Assembly (NCBI RefSeq): GCF_030035675.1
Contig: NC_084492.1
Coordinates: 28,871,761-28,935,760 of the forward strand
Direction: 5' to 3'
Length of the DNA: 64,000 nucleotides
Source of the DNA: Rhineura floridana
Taxonomy: Eukaryota > Chordata > Lepidosauria > Squamata > Rhineuridae
The position numbers were made by a program, and so were the translations under genes. A model generated the notes under the pieces. The model was not told the DNA's origin. It saw only the letters and a program-made list of their open reading frames with translations, and ran no database searches. The number at the start of each line of letters is the position of its first letter. Positions within the stretch are counted from its first letter, which is position 1. Below are positions 31,171-40,100 of the stretch, one piece after another.

Positions 31171-34100
31171 AAGAATCTGGACCTTCCAAACTGGGTCTTT
31201 GATTTTATTATTTAAATAAACTTTGCTTCATCCTCTTCTGCAGGGTTGACAACTTTCCAGCTGGCCCCTGTGGCTGTGCTTTAACAGCAGCTTGGTCCTC
31301 AAGATGAGTAGCACTGTGACAGCTCTTGCAGAAAAAATAACAAGAGTCTTGTGGCACTTTCAAAACTAACAAATATTGGTACAGTGTAAGCTCTCGTGAA
31401 GCGGGTTCTAGTCTGTGGAACCTTATTGCCAGAATAAAATTAAAGCCTTTTAAAGTGCCATACCCATTGTATATCATTCAGGTGCTGTCTCTATTAACTT
31501 TCAGTGCTTATTGACGACCTTCCTTTCCAACAGGCCTTTTAATTGGAGGTTTTTATCCCAGTTTGTATTGGTATTGGACTTGAAATGGTTTTTTAAATGT
31601 TTTTTTATTGGTATGTTGCTTTGGGATGTTTCATGGGAAATGCTTCATAAATGAAATGTAATAAAAATGGATAAGTGCTACAAGACTTCCTGTTTACACA
31701 AAACTAAGTATGTGGCAGTGTTTATCTTCAAAGCGTTTTAACTGATTTTTAAAATATTTATTTATTATTTGATTTGTATCCTGCCCTTCCAGCAGAGCCC
31801 AGGTTGACAAACAAAAGCCCTAAAAATACTTTAAAACATCATAAAAACAAACTTTAAAATACATTAAAACAAAACATTTTTAAAAACATATTTTAAAAAG
31901 CTTTTAAGACATCTTAAAAAAAGGTTAAAAACATTGTTTTTTTAAAAAAGATTTAAAAACATATTAAAAAGCAATTTTTGCAAATCAGGTTGTTGTTAAA
32001 GGCACAAGAGCAGATCTGTATAGTTTTTGAGGCAGTCAGTAACCCTGCACCTCTGTCAAAAAGCACAAAATTACTGAAGATGGGGTTTAGGGGATATTTT
32101 ACAGATTTTGTGCTGTGACTTTATTTTAGACCAGTTACTAGTACTGTTTATTGTTATATGGGAAATTATGCTGAAAGATGTCTTGAAAGACACTTATAAA
32201 TATCTGCAAAACATGGGTGGCAGGGGCAGGTAATCTTTGTCTCTCAAGTACTGAATTTCCTTTTACAGCTGCATGCTGGTGGCAGGTGGAACTAAAGGCA
32301 AAAGTGTTGTGGATTAAGTAATCTGGAATAAAGACTTCCCTGTTTCAGATTTTCCCTATGGCTATCCCAGATTAGAATTATCAATTGTATGCAGGTCCGC
32401 TCAGAAAGGAACCCCACTGGGTATGGTGAAGTTATTAGCATACAGAGGTTTGTTTTTAGTGCAACACACACAGCTACTGTGCTAGAAAGCAAGATACCGC
32501 CACTTCTAGAGGTTTTGAATATGAAGAGAGATGAGGTAGAACATTTGTGGAAGACCACTAGACAGCAATGCTGTTAGCTATCTTTTCATTTCCATACAAA
32601 TAAAATTATGATGGTTTGCACCTGTTTTATTGTAAATGAAGCTCAGTACTGTAGTTTAAAGTATATCTCAAACAGTCTAACAACACAACCCTATAATTAT
32701 GTACACAGAAGTAGGTCCCATTTTGTTCAGCAGGATTTGCTCCCAGTAAGTGTGTATAGGATTGCAGCCTAAGTTTAATTACATTGTTGTTATTCTGTCT
32801 TTCAGATCTCAAGGCTTTTGAAAGAAGGCTTACTGAATATATAGCTTGTTTACAGCCAGCTACTGGACGCTGGAGAAGTAAGTCAGGCTCACTAAGAGCA
32901 AAAGGAATTTTCCTATAAATGCCTAGATCAAATTGTTTGTTGTTATGTGCCTTCAAGTCGACTACAACTTATGGCGACCCTATGAATCAGTGACCTCCAA
33001 GAGCATCTGTTGTGAACCACCCTGTTCAGATCTTGTAAGTTCAGGTCTGTGGCTTCCTTTATGGAATCAAGATCAAATTGTACCTATATACTTATTAAGG
33101 ATGAATTTCTTAAGGTACACTGTACAGTTAACATTTTGGCAACTTTTACAGTATATGCATGATGGAATATTTTATATTGGAATATAAAATACGGAATAAC
33201 ACTGAGTCTTATCTATCGGCCTATCAATATATTTTGGAAAGTTGTTTGTTCACTGTGCATTTGAATACCTCTTAAGATATCATAACCAAATTTGGGACTT
33301 CCGGGAAGGGTGACTTAGCCTGTGCCTGCTTTTGAGACGGGCTCCTGCCTCAAAAGAAGCTTATTCAGATATATCAGTCAGTTTTTTCTTTTTTTTTTGA
33401 CTGATTAAACTTCTCCCGGGTAGGGAGAAACGAAGAGATTAACCTCAAAGCCTATTTTTGTTGGGACGACCAGATCTCATTAATTTATGGGACGAGGTCC
33501 AGCCGACGAAGGTGGGACGGATTTTTAACAGCAAGCTCTATCTGATAAAGCGAACGTTCACCTTATCTTCTAAGAGAGAACGCACTAACAGGCAAGCACC
33601 CTTCTTTCTATATTTTTCTTTTACTTGACTTAAATTGTTGCTGTTTAAAAGAGATTTGCCAGATTGATCAGTTTTTGACATCTCACTGGGGAGCCATAAC
33701 TTCTCTCTGCTACGCACTAATTAATAGCTTATCTCTGTTTTTGTTGCAAAAAGCTGTCCTGGATTTGCATTCTAAAGATATACACAGAAGAGGGATTTCT
33801 ATTCCAGATTTTTATTTTGAAAAATATTATACTGTTTTGAGACTACTCTCTTTTTGGTCTATTTTATTTTGACGAATCTGTTTCTTGACGATTGCCATTA
33901 ATTGTTTCGATCCTGGGAACTGCATTTTGTTTACTTAACTATTGGAGAGATAAGGCTGTCTGCTCTGTTTATACTGTGATGTCATCAAGTTTGGAGTATT
34001 AACCCAATTGTTGCTGAAATAAGAAGTGGTTTTCCTATATTTTTCTTTTAAAATGGCAATTAAGAAAGTGGCTGAAAATCTGGAAATAACTATGTTTCAG

Positions 34101-37100
34101 AAAATAATGGATGAGATTGAGATAATGAAAATTGAATTGAGTAAAATGAAGCAGGAGATTAAAGATATAAGGGTCCCTGTGAGAGAGGTGACCCTGGAAG
34201 GGGTCCCTGTGAGAGAGGAGACCCCGGAGATTGGAACAGGGGTCCCTGTGAGAGAGGCGACCCTGGAGACTGGAATAGGGGTCCCTGTGAGAGAGGAGAT
34301 CCCGGAGATTGGAACCAACGTGGAACAGGAACAAGATTTGGAGTCTATGGACTTTAGAAATAAAATCTATTGTTTGGAACTCAATGTTATCTCTGAAGAA
34401 ATGAATGAAGATTCTAGAGATAAAGTTATCAATGGCATGGATAATCTTCTGGACTGGAATGATGTGATGGAGCCCAATATAGAGAAAATCTATGGAATTA
34501 TCTGCAGCCATGTGACAATGGAAAAACTTTTAAGAGATGACCCAGTGTATTTTGAAAAAAAGAACAGAGATATGATTTTACAGCAGTATTTCAGCAACCT
34601 ATTCAGAATGGATGGCAAGAAAATATTTGGGATAGAGGTAATCCCCATCAGACTCTTACTATATGACTATGGCTTTGACAGCAAGATTATTATGGAATAC
34701 TGATAATGGAAGATTGGATATTGAAATTACTGGACTTAACAAGACTACTGAAGATGGAAGATGGAAAATGGAACTAATAGAGATAATAGAACAATGGCTA
34801 CTGAAATTATTGAACCTAACAGATTCTGATGTGATGGATTAATTGAAATGTTTATTTTGACTATGGTTATGACAATAAGATTATCATAATTAGTAATGAG
34901 ATGGATTAATCGATATGCTTATCTGGAAAAAAAAATTGATAGATATATTTCTTAAAGAATTGAAACCTCTCTTTGACTTTTTGTGGAAAGAACAAAGTAA
35001 TGTTTATGAGATTTGATGATTAAGTAAGATAACTACTGGAGGAAAGTGATTTTATAATATGACTTAAGAGACAGGATTGTTATATATTATAGACTTATAA
35101 CTGATTTGATCTTTGACAAATGGGAAGTCAATATTTTACTCTTTATTTTTTATTTTTGTTTTTTTTTTCTTTTTTTCTTTTTGTTTAACTATTTTTGATT
35201 TTGTTTTTTGTCTTTGAATGTTTTATGATTTTGTCTTGTATGTTTTATGAAAATCTGAATAAAAATTATTGAAAAAAAAAAAAAAGATATCATAACCAAA
35301 TTTTACATGATAGTTCCTGAGATCAAGGAGCAGGTTTTCATCTGATTTTTTTAGAATTCTTGAGCAATGCAGGGTATAAGGCTTCTAGTTAATCTATACA
35401 GCTGTGTTACTTCTAGAGAAACGTTGCTTGCATGAAAGGGGGCAATCTGTGTGAGGGCATAACTTCTGAAGTGGAGAGCCTACTGCTTCCACAGGTAGAA
35501 GCAGCACTCCACAGCAGATGTTATATCCCAACCCAGCAGGGGTGGGCCTTAATGCACATCTGTGTTGCCTCTTTCACTGCTTGCACCCTTCACACAAATG
35601 CCTCAAGAGGCATATGCTAGGCCTGTATGTTTCCGAGCTTGATTCAAAGTGCTGGTTTTAACCTATAAAGCCTTACATGGCTTGGGACCACAATACCTGA
35701 TGGAACGCCTCTCCCGACACGAACCCACCCGTACACCATGCTCAACATCAAAGGCCCTCCTCCAGGTGCCTACTCCGAGGGAAGCTGGGAGGCTGGCAAC
35801 AAGGGAGAGGGCCTTCTCAGTGGTGGCCCCCAAATTATGGAATGATGCTTCTGATGAGGTGTGCCTGGTGCCAACATTGTTATATTTTCGGTGCCAGGTC
35901 AAGACTTTCCTCTTCTCCCAGGCATTTTAGCATGTGTTTTTAAATTGCTTTTTAAAAATGTGTTTTTAAATTTGTGTATTTGTTTTTAATTGTTGTAAAC
36001 TGCCCAGAGAGCTTTGGCTATGGGGTGGTATACAAATGCAATAAATAAATAAATAAATGAAAGAGAGGTTACTTCTGCTCTGAATACCCATGTGTAGGAG
36101 AAGCATTTTTGAACTTGGAAATTTGCAACACATATAAATAAAAGTTTATTAGCTTAGCCTAATAAGAAATAGCTCTTCATTTTTATCTGCTTGTTGGGAA
36201 TGGCAGAGATCAATCTATCGATGGCTGTTCTTGTGCAAATGCTTTTAAAATAATGGGAGACGTACATGAAGGGCTGCTTGATGAATTGCAGGGCCAGGTG
36301 TTTTTGGTGGAACGTAAAGAACCTAACCTTCTCCGGTTATTATGTTTTTTTGCAAGTAACTAAAATATTTTCCAGAAGTTATCCCCTGACCATTGTGTAA
36401 ATATATTGCTTCTAACATTTTCCTTTTCCTTCAGTAATTCTTATAGTGGTATCAGTCTGTACAGCAACTGGTGCCTGGAACTGGCTAATAGATCCTGAAA
36501 CACAGAAGGTGGGTAGTACTTTTCTCAAATGTCTGTTACATTTCTATTTCATTTATCTGAACTTGTGGCATAGATTCATGCATAATGTTAAGTGTGTGTT
36601 ACCAGGCTTTGTAGACTTCTGGAAAGTTCCTGTGGATATCCTTTCACTGAACATAGACATTGTGATTAGTGCAGCGTGGTACTTCTGGCCTGGAATTAGA
36701 GCCTCAGTGAGGACTGGAACAATGTTTGTGTTACAGCTAGGGATCTAGTATCTGTGATTGCAATCATGATTTTTTGCTAGTAGCTAGAGTGTTCTTAATA
36801 TTATGTCTAATTGCCTGTCGTTTTAGGGTATTGCTAGCCCTCATGGATTCATAGAAAAACTTCAAATCAATCAGGTGGACTATTTTTGTATAGTAGGGAG
36901 CAGGGACCTTTACATCATAAGAACTTAAGAAGAGTCCTGTCGGATCACACCAAAGGCCCATTTAGTCCAACATCCTGTTTTCACAGTGGCCAACCAGATG
37001 CCTATGGGAAATCTGCAAATTCACATTGCCTTTCTCTATTGCCCACTCCTTATTTTTGAGGCTGTCATGCAGGGGTAGCCAATGTGGTGCTCTCCAGATG

Positions 37101-40100
37101 TTGTTGGATCTCATCATCCCTGGCAATTGGTCATATTGGCTGGGGCTGATGGGAGTTGTAGTCCAACAACATGTAGAGAGCACCAAGTTGTCTCCCCCTC
37201 TGTGTTTCATGAAGTTCTTGTGATGCTTTTTCTTTTCTGTAAATAAAAGATACTAAATGTAAACAAAACAGCAAACAAAACTAAAGCATGCAGAATTCAA
37301 GTTATGAGTGTGCAGAATCCCAGTTTTATGACTATTTATATAAATGAATTTGGAGAAATCATTCTGCCTGCATGTGTGATAATCTGTGCAAGAAGTAGAA
37401 CAGAATCTGGATCTTTTCCAATTTTTCAAACATTTTAGAAGTAGAATTTCCTAGTAACAGGTATACGAATGAATAGACTTGCACCTTTTTCCTGTCTCTG
37501 CTGTACAATGTGATTTTTAAAAAATCAAAACTAACTTCTGAAGCATACTTGCGAACAGATGTGTTAGAGGTCACCAGTGGTGATCCTTTAATTGAGCATT
37601 CTGGTCTAAAGAAAGATACAAATGTTTTAATTTTATTTATTTTATGATCATCTCATTAAAACAATGTATTTGGTTTTCTCCTAGGTATCTTTCTTCACAT
37701 CTCTATGGAATCATCCATTCTTTACAGTTAGCTGCATTACTCTGATAGGTTTATTTTTTGCTGGAATACATAAAAGAGTGGTGGCGCCCTCAATGTATCC
37801 TTTTTGAAGTGTTTTCCTAGATGGGGGGGGTGGAAGCCCACATGCATATCATATGGTAGCTGACATTTACTTAACCATGATCATACTGGCAGTAGCATCA
37901 GCTGAGGAAGCTTTCAACTCTTGCTCTGTTCTCTGGGAACAGAGTGAAAGCACAGAGGGAATACGAGCAAACACTCTTCTTTAAAGAAGAGTATGGAGCT
38001 AAGCTTCTGTTCTTTCGGTGTGGTGAAATGGCAGTAAGTTCATCTTCATCTTCTCCTGGGATGGTGCTCTCCACCACAAAGTGTGTGACCCTACAGCCAC
38101 TCTGCAAAGCAACTCTGTGCCAATTAGTTCCAGCTTACAGCTGGAGTGCAGTCGGGAAGACCTTATTAGGATAGCTACCAAATTTTGCCAACTATGACTC
38201 TCTTGAGGAGAAAACATGCATTCCTAACCTTCCTTTCCTCCATCTCTGAGGCCGAGGGAAGGAAAACCCAGGAGGACTTCTGTGGGAAGCCAGTAAAGAA
38301 GTCATGTTTAAGCCTACTCTGTGCCATGGCTGGAGGTCTAGGGTGCTACAGTATTTTGAAAAATATCTCTCTTATCTCACATATCATTTGTATTATTGAT
38401 TGTATTATTGATTGATTTTTCTTTCCTGCCCTTCATCCGGAAGGAGCCCAGGGCAGCAAATGCACCAGTGAAACAATTTCACTGCAGCAACAACAAACGC
38501 ATCCTAAAAACATCCTAAAACCAGCTACAGTTTCATCCAGTGATTTCCAGGTTGCCAGAAATGCCCCCCTTCAGTAATCAAACAGGAATGTTTTCAAATT
38601 CCTCCTAAAAGTCAATAATGATAGGTACTAGGGAGGGCATTCTGCAAATGGGGAGCCACCACTGAAAAGGCCATTATTGGTCACCACCAACTGTGATGCT
38701 GTTTCCCTTCCTACAGTGACTTAAGTTGGGTTTAAAGTAATTGATTTTACTGATTTCCCCCCCCGTCTACATATAGTGATACAGCACAAAAGGAATCGGC
38801 AGTTTGATGCTCTTGGGGAGTGTGTCATTCCCCCCCCCGCAATTGCCAAACAAGGCAAGAGAGATGGTTGTAAACAAGCTTTGCTGATAGTCAACTTTAG
38901 GGATGATGAAGTCCCCTGATCCACCACCTTCCAACCCAGAGTGACTTCCCTTTAAAATGTGCTACTGACCAATAACCTGGAGCATCCAGAGTAATGGGGA
39001 CAAATTTCTTCAGGAATTCCAACAGAAGTACCTGTATCAGTCACCTTGATAATGGACACAGGTATATATTGGTTCAGTTCACACATCACATTAAACCTTA
39101 GTTTAAAACTATGGTTTAATGTGAACTAGTAGTGTGCTGGTAGATGCTGCTTAAAAGTTCCTGCAATGCTTCTGCTGCACCCATGGGTGAGACAGAGTTT
39201 GGCTTGTTGTATTGTCTGAAGCTGGGCTTATGGTTTCCCACAAACCAACCACTGCCAGTAAGCCAAGAACAAACTTTGGTTCTTGCTTGTGATTTGGAGA
39301 GAAACAAACTACAAGCCTGAGTTTGGATGACACAAGCCAGACTTTGGCTTGTTTAATCTGTGGCATGGCAGTGGCATGAGCCATAAAGCAATGCTGCATC
39401 ATGCTCATTCATGTTAAACCTGTTTGTTTTAAATTATTATTTAATTACTGTGACGTACAAACCAGACCACTGAGTCTTTGCTTTTTCTGATTGTAGAGTT
39501 TGGTATGTTTCTTGACATATTCTGTTCAGCATAGCAGCGCGATGTCGAACAGTCTTGGCAGAATACAACATGTCTTGTGATGATGTAAGTGGCTTTGGTT
39601 TGCCTCTCTGTGTCTCCTCCTCTAACAAACTTTCAATACACATTGTCTCATAGCCTCTGTTGCCTTCAAGATTTTTCCTGGCAGTTTACCTTTTGTACTC
39701 TTGGTTTCTTCCTCTCATCTGTTGGATTGGGCTTTGGATGGCCATTCTGCATAGGACTAAGGTGGGAGTGGGGAACCTTTGGCCTTCTGGATGCTGCTGA
39801 ACTGCAACTCCCATCAGCCCTAGCAAATGTAGCCAATGATCAGGCAGGCCCTCCGTTAGCATGTGCGGGGCCCGGGGCAAAAGCAAAGTTGGGGGCCCCC
39901 CACATTTGCTCCGGGTCACGGTCTTGGCTGAGTCGCCACTGTAGGTGCGCAGGCACCAGTCCTGGAACTGTCAGGCCACCTCGCTGTCCCCGGGGCGGCT
40001 ACCGCTTGCTGACTGCAGTAGGAGTGGCGGCAGCAGCTTTGGCTTCGGCATGGTGGGTGGGCGGGCAGGCAAGCGAGCCCCTGTCCCAGGTGGAAAGAGA

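Larger units (their letters stand above)
33294..35283 (+). mobile_element. L1-derived ORF1-only (HAL1-like) retroelement with target duplication
   Basis: A 1.99-kb unit in CNEP1R1 intron 2, flanked by a 20-bp direct repeat AAGATATCATAACCAAATTT (33274-33293 and 35284-35303). It starts GGGACTTCCGGGAAGGGTGA, carries one ORF1-like frame (34026-34703) and ends with a T-rich stretch, AATAAA (35258-35263) and a poly(A) tail. The duplication starts at TT/AAGA, matching L1 endonuclease preference. There is no endonuclease or reverse transcriptase frame, and too little room for one. It is therefore either a non-autonomous L1 derivative like mammalian HAL1 or an internally deleted L1. Confidence 0.8.
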
